Source of the DNA: Calditrichota bacterium
Lineage (GTDB): Bacteria > Electryoneota > Electryoneia > Electryoneales > Electryoneaceae
Direction of reading: 5' to 3'
NCBI GenBank assembly: GCA_018263585.1
Contig: JAANWZ010000106.1
Location: 1-36,006 of the forward strand
Length of the DNA stretch: 36,006 nt
Part shown: piece after piece, positions 1-8,717 of the stretch
Layout of the letters: each line of letters begins with the position of its first letter
How positions within the stretch are numbered: position 1 is the stretch's first letter
Program-made: the position numbers and the translations under genes
The notes under the pieces: generated by a model
Told to the model about the DNA's origin: nothing
Database searches by the model: none
The model's input: the letters and a program-made list of their open reading frames with translations, nothing else

Positions 1-37
1 CGAGGAACGGGGTGACGGGAGATACCCCCCCCCTGAA

Positions 38-62
38 CCCATGCCTGCACAGCAGGCATGGG
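38..62. repeat. Perfect hairpin repeat, CATGCCTGC family
   Basis: An 11-bp perfect stem (CCCATGCCTGC / GCAGGCATGGG) encloses a 3-nt loop and is followed by CATAGT. A second copy with the same flank lies at 12812-12834. There is no T-run, so it is not a canonical intrinsic terminator, although it lies just beyond the 3' end of the leftward BCCP gene. The rest of 1-241 holds a GACGGC/GCCGTC hairpin at 106-120 and the hairpin at 155-176; no gene is evident. Confidence 0.8.
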
Positions 63-154
63 CATAGTGCATACCCGGCCCGCAGCCCGTCGGATCTGCC
101 GCGGTGACGGCTGTGCCGTCCCCGCGGGCATGTGCCGGTGACCATTCAGGCCTC

Positions 155-176
155 CCCCGCAGGCGGAGCTGCGGGG
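155..176. repeat. Hairpin repeat CCCCGCAG/CTGCGGGG, copy 1 of 3
   Basis: Stem CCCCGCAG / CTGCGGGG with loop GCGGAG, followed by CTAC. The same unit, with the same loop and flank, recurs at 32216-32237, and a slightly degraded copy lies at 16757-16778. The copies lie only in intergenic DNA, which marks a dispersed repeat family. Confidence 0.8.
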
Positions 177-241
177 CTACGGCAACACGCAACCCGACAG
201 TTGACGTCATGCAAAGCGAATCGACTACGGGGATCAGCAGT

Positions 242-768
242 TCAGGATGTTTCTACTTCGAACAGGCCGGCGCCTTTTTCGACCGCTTCGCCTTCATCCA
301 CTTCGAGGTTGAGCACGCGGCCGGGGATCGGGGAGCGGATCTCGTTTTCCATCTTCATCGCTTCCATGATGAGCACGCCCTGGCCGGCTTCCACGCTGTC
401 GCCCGGTTTCACGAGGATCTTGCGGATCAGGCCGGGCATCGTCGCCTTCACGCGCCCTTCCTTCTTGCCGACGCCCGCCGCGCGCAGGTAGTCGTGGAGG
501 AATGACTCCCGCTCGGAGAGCACGTGCAGCTCGAAATCGTACCCGCCGGCGTTCACCCGGTACCGGTTCGGCTCATCGCCGGGTTCGATCGCGAGCAGGC
601 GTGATTCACGGTCGATGAGGAACGAGAAATGCCCGGGGGTCGTGTCCTCGACGACGTCGAGCGAGAGGACCGTATCGTCCACCTGCACACGCCCGTCGGG
701 GAGGAATGCGACCGTGCAGGTCACGCCATCGACCTCCACGCGGTAGCGGTCTTTCTGGTTCGTGTCCG

Positions 769-772
<4 letters not shown>
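242..772 (-). CDS. Biotin carboxyl carrier protein (acyl-CoA carboxylase type)
   Basis: A 176-aa biotin carrier subunit that shuttles carboxyl groups between biotin carboxylase and a carboxyltransferase in acetyl- or propionyl-CoA carboxylase. The C-terminal third is a biotinyl domain with the EAMKMEN motif; Lys140 is the predicted biotinylated residue, preceded by the usual MPG at 112-114. The N-terminal ~100 residues are a beta-rich region as seen in the carrier part of propionyl-CoA-type alpha chains. The start at 772 is preferred because its ATG overlaps the accC stop as ATGA, implying translational coupling; an in-frame ATG at 805 lies inside accC. No carboxyltransferase gene is visible; one could lie left of the window. 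Family membership is clear; acetyl- versus propionyl-CoA specificity is not. Confidence 0.9.
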
Positions 773-2283
<1,511 letters not shown>

Positions 2284-2390
2284 GGGGGGTGGTCTCTCCC
2301 ACGTTGCAGATTCATTGACCGGGTCACCGGCGATGAACCGGCCGCAGCCCGCACGCAGCCGGAGATGATCGGTGCAGGTGAACCCCGCGA

Positions 2391-2419
2391 AATGTACCGC
2401 TGGGCGCCGGCTCAGTCAA
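2391..2419 (-). promoter_or_regulatory. Probable promoter of accC-BCCP
   Basis: Reading leftward, TTGACT (2414-2419) is followed after 17 bp by TACATT (2391-2396). Seen as a Bacteroidota-type promoter it is TTG-N20-TACATTTC. It lies about 110 bp upstream of the TTG start, in the 180-bp gap after the regulator gene. Recognised by eye only. Confidence 0.45.
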
Positions 2420-2463
2420 TTCGCTCGCAGCGTGGAACCGGCGGGGAGGGTGGCGCAGGCCCG

Positions 2464-3084
2464 CTACTGCGCGCGCAGCTCCGCATCCACCGGACTGTTC
2501 GACGCGAGCAGCTCGGAGACGATCGCGTCGAGCCGGTCGAAATCGGGGGGCTTGTTGATGTAGTAATCGACGTGCAGGTCCTTCATCGCCTCCTGCACGA
2601 CCTCGTCGATATAGCCGGAGAGCACGATGATCCGCGTGCCGGACAGTTCCGCCTCCTTGCGCAGGATCGAGGCGAGGCGGATCCCGTCCGTGCCGGGCAG
2701 GTGGAGGTCGAGGATCACGACCTCCGGCCGGTATTTCATCAGCATGATCCCGGCCTGCGCGACATCTACCGCGCCGAGGATGCGCCGGTCCGGGTGTTCG
2801 AGATTCGGGATCAGCGCCTTGAGCAGATCGGGGTCGTCGTCGATGATCAGCACGGTCGGCGGCGTCGATCCGCTCTCCCACTCGGGCGGAACCTCGAAAC
2901 CGTGCAGCTTGCAGAAGCGGACGAGATCGTTGACGTTCACACGGTAGTGACCACCGGGAGTCGAGCTCGCCTTGAGCCGGCCGGCCTTGATCCAGTTTGC
3001 CACGGTCTCGGGTGTCACATGACAGTGCCGGGCGATCTGCCCGGTCGTGAATCGTTCGGTGTCTTTCCTTCGTCTCGTCGCCAT
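2464..3084 (-). CDS. Response regulator with N-terminal excisionase/MerR-type HTH
   Basis: A 206-aa two-domain regulator. Residues 11-62 form a helix-turn-helix of the excisionase/MerR type (TTGQIARHCHVTPETVANW, then a wing containing GGHYRV). Residues 76-195 form a receiver domain with the acidic pair at Asp82-Asp83, phosphoacceptor Asp126 in ILDLHLPG, Ser156 and Lys178 (INKPP). The order is unusual, because most DNA-binding response regulators have the receiver first. The start at 3084 is supported by AAGGAGG six bases upstream; an upstream in-frame ATG at 3111 lacks this. A strong promoter-like sequence lies at 3193-3224. No histidine kinase is adjacent, so the input signal is unknown. Phosphorylation-dependent DNA binding is inferred from the domains. 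Confidence 0.85.
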   Translation of the reverse strand: MATRRRKDTERFTTGQIARHCHVTPETVANWIKAGRLKASSTPGGHYRVNVNDLVRFCKLHGFEVPPEWESGSTPPTVLIIDDDPDLLKALIPNLEHPDRRILGAVDVAQAGIMLMKYRPEVVILDLHLPGTDGIRLASILRKEAELSGTRIIVLSGYIDEVVQEAMKDLHVDYYINKPPDFDRLDAIVSELLASNSPVDAELRAQ

Positions 3085-3192
3085 GCGCCCCTCCTTCGCT
3101 CCCGGATGCACGCGCCGGCAAACGCCGGATTCCCTGTGGGCGGGTGCAGATCGCGGGCCCGCAGTTCCCGTGTTTTCCTAAAACGGATCGAT

Positions 3193-3224
3193 CAAATATA
3201 ACTAGTGAAAGTATCGTTCCCAAA
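3193..3224 (-). promoter_or_regulatory. Bacteroidota-like promoter of the HTH-receiver gene
   Basis: On the minus strand TTTG (3221-3224) and TATATTTG (3193-3200) are separated by 20 bp. This matches the TTTG-N19-21-TAnnTTTG pattern known for Bacteroidota primary sigma factors. It sits in a conspicuous AT-rich island (3180-3240) within GC-rich DNA, about 110 bp upstream of the gene start. Confidence 0.6.
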
Positions 3225-3290
3225 GAATCCAAATTCTAACGGAAACTGAAAAGGGGCGCTCGAGAGCCAACGCGTGAGCGGCAGGTTGAG

Positions 3291-3363
3291 CCGCGGTTGC
3301 AGGCAACCGCGGGCCTGTTGGTCAAAGCCCGCCGGATCAACCGCGCTTGGCGAGCAAGCGCGG
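3291..3363. repeat. Two adjacent hairpin repeats, TTGC-core family
   Basis: The first hairpin is CCGCGGTTGC / GCAACCGCGG with loop AG (3291-3312), followed by GCCTG. The second is CCGCGCTTG / CAAGCGCGG with loop GCGAG (3341-3363), followed by GCACGAG. The second recurs with compensated stem changes at 16637, 32028, 32065 and 32102, and inverted at 31931. There is no T-run. The 306-bp gap 3085-3390 otherwise holds only the regulator promoter. Confidence 0.8.
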
Positions 3364-3390
3364 GCACGAGACAAGGGGGACAGGATTGCG

Positions 3391-3816
3391 TCAGACGGGA
3401 TAGCGCGGGGGCGGATTCATCGCCGGGTAGTGCGACCCATCGACGGGAGGCGGGATCGTCTCGTTCCTGGGGTCGCCGCCGGCGGCGCGCCACGCGCTGA
3501 TGAAGTCCGGGTGCTGCTCGAACGGCACGCCGGCGATAAACGGTTCATTGACCCTGTCGTGCGGCGCGAGCACGACCAGCTTGTGCGAGAACACGGCGGC
3601 GAAGATCAGTTTCGCGAGCTTCCTCTGTTCCCTCTCCGCGTAGCCGTGCGGACCGTTGTAGTCACCGAGGTCGAGGATGAACGACCACGAGTCGTCCGTT
3701 CCCGCGGTGATTCGCGGCCATTCGATCCGCATCAACTGCGCGTCCCACCCGTCCTGCGGGCCGTGCACGACGAGGAGCAGTATCTGCCGGTGCTCGTCAC
3801 GTTCATATCGGAACAT
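3391..3816 (-). CDS. Conserved-looking hypothetical protein
   Basis: A 141-aa soluble protein that I do not recognise. It starts MFRYERDEHRQILLLVVHG, with alternating hydrophobic strands (ILLLVVHG, WSFILDLG, HKLVVLAP) and a probable helix EREQRKLAKLIFAAVF. This suggests a small alpha/beta fold, possibly of the SpoIIAA/STAS kind, but that is a guess. The C-terminal ~25 residues are proline-rich (IPPPVDG, NPPPRYPV). There is no signal peptide or membrane segment. The start at 3816 has CCGGAGGATCTCCC directly upstream, a convincing ribosome binding site; an upstream in-frame ATG at 3858 has none. It is flanked by repeats on both sides, so it is probably a single-gene transcription unit. Its coding character rests on the RBS and codon bias. 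Confidence 0.65.
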   Translation of the reverse strand: MFRYERDEHRQILLLVVHGPQDGWDAQLMRIEWPRITAGTDDSWSFILDLGDYNGPHGYAEREQRKLAKLIFAAVFSHKLVVLAPHDRVNEPFIAGVPFEQHPDFISAWRAAGGDPRNETIPPPVDGSHYPAMNPPPRYPV

Positions 3817-3881
3817 GGGAGATCCTCCGGTGGAGTGCAGAAACCAGTGCCGGTTCATATCCAGTATGTGCGTTCCACTGC

Positions 3882-4034
3882 GTCATTCTGACGCCCGAAG
3901 GGCGGAAGAAGGTCCGAGTACGAACGGGGTTACTGTCTGGATCACCCTTGTTGGAACTGGACCTTCCCTTCACTTCGTTCAGGATAAACTTCACTGCGCC
4001 CGATAAACTGACATCGGGCTGCGTTCAGAATGAC
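3882..4034. repeat. Two-armed inverted repeat element, copy 1 (REPIN-like)
   Basis: A 153-bp element bounded by GTCATTCTGA (3882-3891) and its inverse (4025-4034). The left arm holds a CGCCC/GGGCG hairpin with a GAA triloop (3892-3904) and ends AAGGTCC (to 3915). The right arm begins GGACC (3959) and holds a GCCCGAT/ATCGGGC hairpin (3998-4019) whose loop reads GTCAGTTT on the minus strand. A 43-bp unique spacer separates the arms. Bases 3959-3992 are the exact reverse complement of 31663-31696 in copy 5. The 353-bp gap 3817-4169 contains nothing else that I can name. Confidence 0.85.
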
Positions 4035-4169
4035 GAACACACCGACTGGATTGGAACTGGCACCAGTACGTGGAAAGATAAGCGGCGCCCGGGCGCGGCC
4101 GCGAGCGGGCGTCGCCGACAGCGGCCGGTCGCGAGGAGGTGACAACCGCGCGGGCGGCGCAGTGGCCGC

Positions 4170-5594
4170 TTACTTCTGCGGCCGGCGGCCGTTCACAAGC
4201 GCGCTCCGGCGGCGGAACGCGTGCGTCCATTCCCCGACGGTGAGGCCGCGGTTGAGGCGAAACTCGGGCAACTCATTGTCGAGTCCGAGGTAGTAGCGCA
4301 TCAGGACCAGGTACTTGCGAACCAGCTCCGGGAGCAGGAAATTCGCGCGGACATGTTCGCGGCCGCGTTCGCCGAGTGCGCGCGCCTGGTCCGGGTTCTT
4401 CAGCACGCGCGCCATCGCCGCGCTGATCTGTTCGAGGCTGAGCGGATCGACGACGTATCCGGTCTTGTCCGTAATCACCTGCCGCGTGATTCCGCCGACA
4501 TTCGACCCGATCACCGGCGTGCCCTGCCACATCGCCTCGGTGACGACGAGCCCGAACCCCTCGCGCGTGGACGCGTGCACGAACACATCCGCGTAACGCA
4601 TCATCGCGCCGATCACCTCGTCGTTGTTTTCGACGTTGACCCAGAAGCGGACGTCCGGGTCGCCGTCGGCGCTCTCGCGGAGCATCTTCAGGATCTGGCC
4701 GCCCTCGGGATCATCGCTCGCCGTGTTCCCGATGAAGATCATGTACGGCGGCTTCCGGAACGAGGTTTCGCGCATCAGCAGCTTGAACGACTCGTAGATG
4801 CGGGTCTGGTTCTTGTGCGGGTCATAGCGGCTGATCGCGGCGATGATCGGCCGCTCCGGGTCGATGTCGTGCTTGTTGAACATCGGGGTGAGGATGCTCA
4901 GCGCCTCGTCGCGCGAATACTGCCGGTTCTTCTTCGCGAGCGGATCGATCGCGGGCGTGAGCTGGTAGATCGGGATCTGGAGGCCGGGGCCGACGAACTC
5001 GGGAAGCGTGAAGATCGCGCCGGCGGCCTGGTTGATGTACGGCCTGAGGAAACGCCAGATCACCGGGTACGGGTTGGACGTGTCGATGTGGCAGCGCCAG
5101 AGCACATTGCCGAAAATGCGGCCGGTGTTCAACAGCCCGACCGGCTGCGGGTCATGCACGACGACGAGGTCGCCGTAGATGTAGGTCGCTTCCGCGTTGT
5201 GCTCGGTCCAGCCGAGGTACGTGTCGAACAGCTCCTCCATCGACACGAACTGGGTCAGGCCCTGCAACGTGTTGTGGAACTTCTTCGTCACGCCGAAAAA
5301 CGCGTCATCGCCGCGGATGCAGTACCACTGCGCGTCGATCCCCAGCGAGCGCGCGAACGGGATCACGCTGTACAGCATCTCCGCGACTCCTCCGCCCGCG
5401 AACGTGGAATTGACATGCGCCCACGTTTTCCCGCGCAGCGGCTCCGCGAGACGCTTCAGCTCCTCGACCCGCTCCGTGCCGATGAACGGCTCGTATTGCC
5501 CGAGCGTGAGCTGGACCGTGGGTTCGTACGTTTCGAGAGGGAGGGCGCCGGGTGCGACGGCGCCGAGCTGGTTGGCCTGGGCTCGGAAATCCAA
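4170..5594 (-). CDS. treT: Trehalose synthase TreT-like GT4 glycosyltransferase
   Basis: A 474-aa GT-B retaining glycosyltransferase. TreT reversibly makes trehalose from an NDP-glucose and glucose. The motif VNSTFAGGGVAEML (residues 61-74) is characteristic of TreT-like enzymes. WRCHIDTSNP follows mid-protein, and the GT4 E-x7-E motif is EGFGLVVTE (345-353) with GTPVIGSNVGG after it. The frame stays open to 5837, but the residues upstream look non-coding. I place the start at TTG 5594, six bases after a perfect GGAGGA. A promoter-like site lies at 5725-5752. The gene stands alone and diverges from lspA. A related GT4 specificity is possible, but the N-terminal motif favours TreT. Confidence 0.82.
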   Translation of the reverse strand: MDFRAQANQLGAVAPGALPLETYEPTVQLTLGQYEPFIGTERVEELKRLAEPLRGKTWAHVNSTFAGGGVAEMLYSVIPFARSLGIDAQWYCIRGDDAFFGVTKKFHNTLQGLTQFVSMEELFDTYLGWTEHNAEATYIYGDLVVVHDPQPVGLLNTGRIFGNVLWRCHIDTSNPYPVIWRFLRPYINQAAGAIFTLPEFVGPGLQIPIYQLTPAIDPLAKKNRQYSRDEALSILTPMFNKHDIDPERPIIAAISRYDPHKNQTRIYESFKLLMRETSFRKPPYMIFIGNTASDDPEGGQILKMLRESADGDPDVRFWVNVENNDEVIGAMMRYADVFVHASTREGFGLVVTEAMWQGTPVIGSNVGGITRQVITDKTGYVVDPLSLEQISAAMARVLKNPDQARALGERGREHVRANFLLPELVRKYLVLMRYYLGLDNELPEFRLNRGLTVGEWTHAFRRRSALVNGRRPQK

Positions 5595-5724
5595 CGTCGT
5601 TCCTCCGTTCAGCGCAAGACCATCTGCTTCGTGCCGGACCACGTGTTCGCCGAACTCCCCAGCGCCGGAGATCGCCGTGCAGGGGCCGGCGGGCGGTGCA
5701 ACGACTGTCGAGCCGCGAAAGCAA

Positions 5725-5752
5725 CAAAAATAGCGATAAAACACGCGCGCGC
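5725..5752 (-). promoter_or_regulatory. Probable promoter of treT
   Basis: On the minus strand TTG (5750-5752) and TATTTTTG (5725-5732) are 17 bp apart, a match to TTG-N17-23-TAnnTTTG. The implied leader to the TTG start at 5594 is about 125 bases. A perfect 14-bp palindrome CCGGCCGCGGCCGG at 5871-5884 lies between this site and lspA and could be an operator for the divergent pair. Confidence 0.5.
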
Positions 5753-5912
5753 AAGGCCCTTCCGAGAGACGGGGACATTGAACGGGCGCACGTGGGAGAC
5801 ATCCCCGCGGGCGAGGCCGAGCCCTTGTCTCGGACATGGCGCGCGCTCACATTACCGTCTCTTTGCCTGTCCGGCCGCGGCCGGATTTGAACCGACTTGC
5901 GGGGAGATCCCG

Positions 5913-6524
5913 TTGAACTTCAACCTGCGACCGTTGCTGCCGCTCACGATCACCGCAACTGTGATCGTGATCGACCGGCTCACGAAGCAGCTTGTGATCA
6001 ACCTGATGGACTACGGCCAGTCCGTGCCGTTTGCCGGTGACGTTGTTCGCTGGACGTACATCCACAACTACGGGATGGCGTTCGGGATGAGCGTCACCGG
6101 CGGCGGGCTGCTCGGCTACGTTTCGATCATCGCCGTGGTCGTGATTCTCTACATCCTGCTCCGGAGCGCGCCGGGCGGCCGCGGAACCCGCTGGATCCTC
6201 GCGGTGATTCTCGGCGGGGCGATCGGGAACACGTACGACCGGCTCGTGTACGGATATGTGGTTGACTTCATCGACGTGGACCTTCCGGACGTGCTCATGG
6301 AGCGCTGGCCGGTGTTCAACATCGCCGACGCGGCCGTCTCGGTCGGCGTGCTGCTACTCGTGATCCTCTCCTTCGTTCGCAAGCGCGAGCAGCACGCTGC
6401 CGGCGGGCTACCGCCCGCATCCGTCGAGGAAAAGTACCCGACGGGCGGGGGACGGTACCGTGACGGCGGTCACGAGCTTGTTTCCGGCGAACGCGCGGAC
6501 GAACAGTTCGGGGAGCGGCGATGA
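5913..6524 (+). CDS. lspA: Lipoprotein signal peptidase II
   Basis: A 203-aa integral inner-membrane aspartyl protease that removes signal peptides from diacylglyceryl-modified prolipoproteins. Four hydrophobic segments are visible (about 7-25, 66-84, 93-106, 139-156). The signatures are HNYGMAF (51-57), GNTYDR with catalytic Asp109, and FNIADA with catalytic Asp139. The hydrophilic tail after residue 160 is longer than usual. The frame is open far upstream, but those residues are antisense to treT. The start is TTG 5913, six bases after GGGGAG. It ends in an ATGA overlap with the TPM gene, suggesting translational coupling. Confidence 0.93.
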   Translation: MNFNLRPLLPLTITATVIVIDRLTKQLVINLMDYGQSVPFAGDVVRWTYIHNYGMAFGMSVTGGGLLGYVSIIAVVVILYILLRSAPGGRGTRWILAVILGGAIGNTYDRLVYGYVVDFIDVDLPDVLMERWPVFNIADAAVSVGVLLLVILSFVRKREQHAAGGLPPASVEEKYPTGGGRYRDGGHELVSGERADEQFGERR

Positions 6525-7315
6525 ACGGTCTCAGCCGGTTGGTTTCGGCGTCGCTGCTCGTTGTCGGGCTCTCTGCGGGCTGCCTGCTCGCGCAGGACGC
6601 CGGCGTCTATCCCGAGCCGACCGGGTTGGTCAACGACTACGCCGGCCTGCTGACATCGTCCGAACGTTCGCAGCTCGAAGCGCTCGCGCGGGAAATCAAG
6701 AACAAGGCGGACATCGAGGTCGCGTTCGCGACGATGGACTCGATCCCGGAGGGGCAGGACATCGCGCTCTACACCACCGAGCTCGCGCACCGCTGGGGCG
6801 TGGGCGGGAAGGAGTCCGATCGCGGCGCGATGATTCTCTACAGCACCGGCCGTGCGGACGGCGACCGGCAGGTGTTCCTCGCGACCGGGTACGGGCTCGA
6901 AGGCGACATTCCAGACGGCTACGCCGGCCGCATCCGTGGCCAGGTGCTGATTCCGTATCTGAAGCGGGGGGAGACGCTGAACGCGTTTGCGGGAGCGGCG
7001 CTCGCGATCGTGGAACGCGTCGCCCCGAACGCGAATATCACCGGCAACGCGCCCTCGCGGATGAGCCGTGAGCAGCGCGAACCGAAAGGGCCGGGCGTGA
7101 TCGGGATCATCGTGATGATCGCGCTGCTCGTCCTGCTCTCGTCGAGCCGGCTCGGTCGCGGGATGCTGTTCGGAATGCTGCTCGGGAGCATGTTCGGCGG
7201 TCACCGCGGCCGCTGGGGCGGCGGAGGCGGTTTCGGCGGCGGCGGATTCGGCGGCGGTTTCGGCGGGTTCGGCGGCGGCGGATTCGGCGGCGGCGGAGCC
7301 GGCGGATCGTTTTAG
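6521..7315 (+). CDS. TPM-domain (YgcG-like) secreted or membrane protein
   Basis: 264 aa. An N-terminal signal peptide (about residues 1-24, ending LLAQDAG) precedes a TPM domain (about 25-175) with the typical VNDYAGLL opening and RGAMILYSTGRADGDRQVFLATGYGLEG core. A single membrane span follows (about 187-200, VIGIIVMIALLVLLSS). The protein ends in an extreme Gly/Phe-rich tail (about 225-264, repeated GGGGFGG units), as in YgcG-type homologues. The family has been linked to phosphatase activity in plants and to assembly roles, but its bacterial substrate is unclear. The ATG overlaps the lspA stop and has GGGGAG upstream. LemA, a frequent genomic partner of TPM proteins, lies two genes downstream. 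Confidence 0.85.
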   Translation: MNGLSRLVSASLLVVGLSAGCLLAQDAGVYPEPTGLVNDYAGLLTSSERSQLEALAREIKNKADIEVAFATMDSIPEGQDIALYTTELAHRWGVGGKESDRGAMILYSTGRADGDRQVFLATGYGLEGDIPDGYAGRIRGQVLIPYLKRGETLNAFAGAALAIVERVAPNANITGNAPSRMSREQREPKGPGVIGIIVMIALLVLLSSSRLGRGMLFGMLLGSMFGGHRGRWGGGGGFGGGGFGGGFGGFGGGGFGGGGAGGSF

Positions 7316-7327
7316 CGGAGGCGGACG

Positions 7328-8056
7328 ATGGACGACAAACTGCGCGCGAACATCGAGACGACCGCGGAGCTGTGGAAACGGTTCTGGGGCGGGAACCTCC
7401 ACTCGCTCCACCTGTACGGCTCGCTCGCCCGCGGCGACTGGGCGAGGAAGTCGAGCGACGTCAACCTGCTGCTCGTGCTCAACGAGCACGACTACGGCCG
7501 CTGGGAGGACGCCTCCGCGCTCGTCCGGCGCAAGCAGCGCAAGGGATTCGCGACTCCGCTCATGCTCACGCTGCGGTATATCAGGTCATCGCTGGACGTG
7601 TACCCGATCGAACTGCTCGACATCAAGCTGTTCCACGAGACGCTCTCCGGTGAGGACCCGTTTGCCGGGCTGGAGATCAACCCGAAGCACCTTCGCCTGC
7701 AGGCGGAGCGTGAGATCAAGGGAAAATGGGTCGCGCTCCGCGAAGCGGCGCTCGAACTCGGCGGGAACACGCCTGCGATGCGCGACCTGCTCGCGATGAG
7801 CGTGCCGACGTGGGCCGCCGTATTCCAGGCGCTGATCGTGATCGATGGGGGAGAGGCGCCCGCGGACAAGCGCGAGGTGCTCCGTCGCGGCGCGGAGCTG
7901 GCCGGACTCGACGCGGATGTGTTCGCCCGGCTCGCGAAGTTGCGCCGCGAGCGGACGTCGCTCAACCGGCGCGCGTCGTGGGCGCTGCTGAAGGAAACGC
8001 TGGTTCAGCTCGACAAGCTCGCTGCATATGCCGACACGTTGACTGTAAGCGTGTGA
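7328..8056 (+). CDS. Nucleotidyltransferase-fold protein with altered active site
   Basis: A 242-aa protein whose N-terminus has the pol-beta/MNT nucleotidyltransferase signature: LYGSLARGDWARKSSDVNLLLV (residues 29-50). Gly31-Ser32 form the expected GS turn. In place of the usual Asp-x-Asp metal pair it has Asp44-Val-Asn46, so one metal ligand is missing. The C-terminal ~120 residues are helical and resemble the substrate-binding helices that follow many such domains. The RBS GGAGG lies six bases upstream of ATG 7328. It sits between the TPM and lemA genes on the same strand with a 12-bp gap, so it is probably co-transcribed. The substrate is unknown and activity may be lost. Confidence 0.72.
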   Translation: MDDKLRANIETTAELWKRFWGGNLHSLHLYGSLARGDWARKSSDVNLLLVLNEHDYGRWEDASALVRRKQRKGFATPLMLTLRYIRSSLDVYPIELLDIKLFHETLSGEDPFAGLEINPKHLRLQAEREIKGKWVALREAALELGGNTPAMRDLLAMSVPTWAAVFQALIVIDGGEAPADKREVLRRGAELAGLDADVFARLAKLRRERTSLNRRASWALLKETLVQLDKLAAYADTLTVSV

Positions 8057-8110
8057 GTGGCCCGGTCCGACGCCGTGCGGAAGCGAAGGCCGTACACGTG
8101 GGGAGGGATC

Positions 8111-8716
8111 GTGCAACGGAGTTCAAGGGAAGTGAAGAAGAAGCGGAAGATCCTCGGCCTGGTCGCGTTCGCCGTGATCTTCCTCGTGATCGCGTTCAAC
8201 TACTCGTTCGTCAAGGGCACGTACAACAAGTTCGTGGACGTGCAGGAGACGGTTGACGCGCGCTGGGCGGACGTGGAGAACAACCTGCAGCGCCGCTACG
8301 ACCTGATTCCGAACCTCGTGAATACGGTGAAGGGATACGCGAAGCAGGAGCGCGAAGTGTTCCTCGGTGTCACGGAGGCGCGGGCGAAGGTCGGCCAAGC
8401 TCGGGACGGGACACGCGGCGAGCGGATCAAGGCGGAGCAGGGCCTGTCCGGCGCGCTGTCGCGGCTGCTGCTCGTCGTCGAAAACTACCCGCAGATCAAG
8501 TCGGACGCGAACTTCCGCGCGCTCCAGGATGAGCTCGCCGGCACGGAGAACCGGCTCGCGGTCGCGCGCAAGCGTTACAACGACGCGGTCCGGAACTACA
8601 ACGTCGCGATCCGCGTGTTTCCGCAGTCGCTGATCGCGAACATGTTCGACTTTGCGAAGCGGGAGTTCTTCGAGGCGCCGGAGGAGGCGCAGCAGGCCCC
8701 GCAGGTGGAGTTCTGA
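8111..8716 (+). CDS. lemA: LemA family protein
   Basis: About 201 aa. A basic N-terminus (REVKKKRK) and one transmembrane helix (about residues 13-30) are followed by the LemA helical domain with its signature VDARWADVENNLQRRYDLIPNLVNTV and the C-terminal YNDAVRNYNVAIRVFPQSLIA. The topology is a short cytoplasmic tail with the helical bundle outside the membrane. The molecular function is not established. Start choice: GTG 8111 follows GGGAGGG; GTG 8057 directly after the previous stop has no RBS, and GTG 8132 is also possible. It belongs to the operon lspA-TPM-nucleotidyltransferase-lemA-SAM hydrolase. Confidence 0.88.
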   Translation: MQRSSREVKKKRKILGLVAFAVIFLVIAFNYSFVKGTYNKFVDVQETVDARWADVENNLQRRYDLIPNLVNTVKGYAKQEREVFLGVTEARAKVGQARDGTRGERIKAEQGLSGALSRLLLVVENYPQIKSDANFRALQDELAGTENRLAVARKRYNDAVRNYNVAIRVFPQSLIANMFDFAKREFFEAPEEAQQAPQVEF

Positions 8717-8717
8717 C

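Noticed and set aside
1-241. A small plus-strand gene at 104-505 or 132-491
   Set aside because: Both frames run through hairpin repeats and into the antisense of the BCCP gene.
3291-3363. Intrinsic terminators at the GC-rich hairpins
   Set aside because: None of the hairpins in this or the other intergenic repeat clusters is followed by a T-run, and they occur in both orientations relative to genes.
4221-5912. 564-codon upstream extension of the lspA frame
   Set aside because: It is antisense to treT. The TTG start at 5913 has a strong RBS and matches the family N-terminus.
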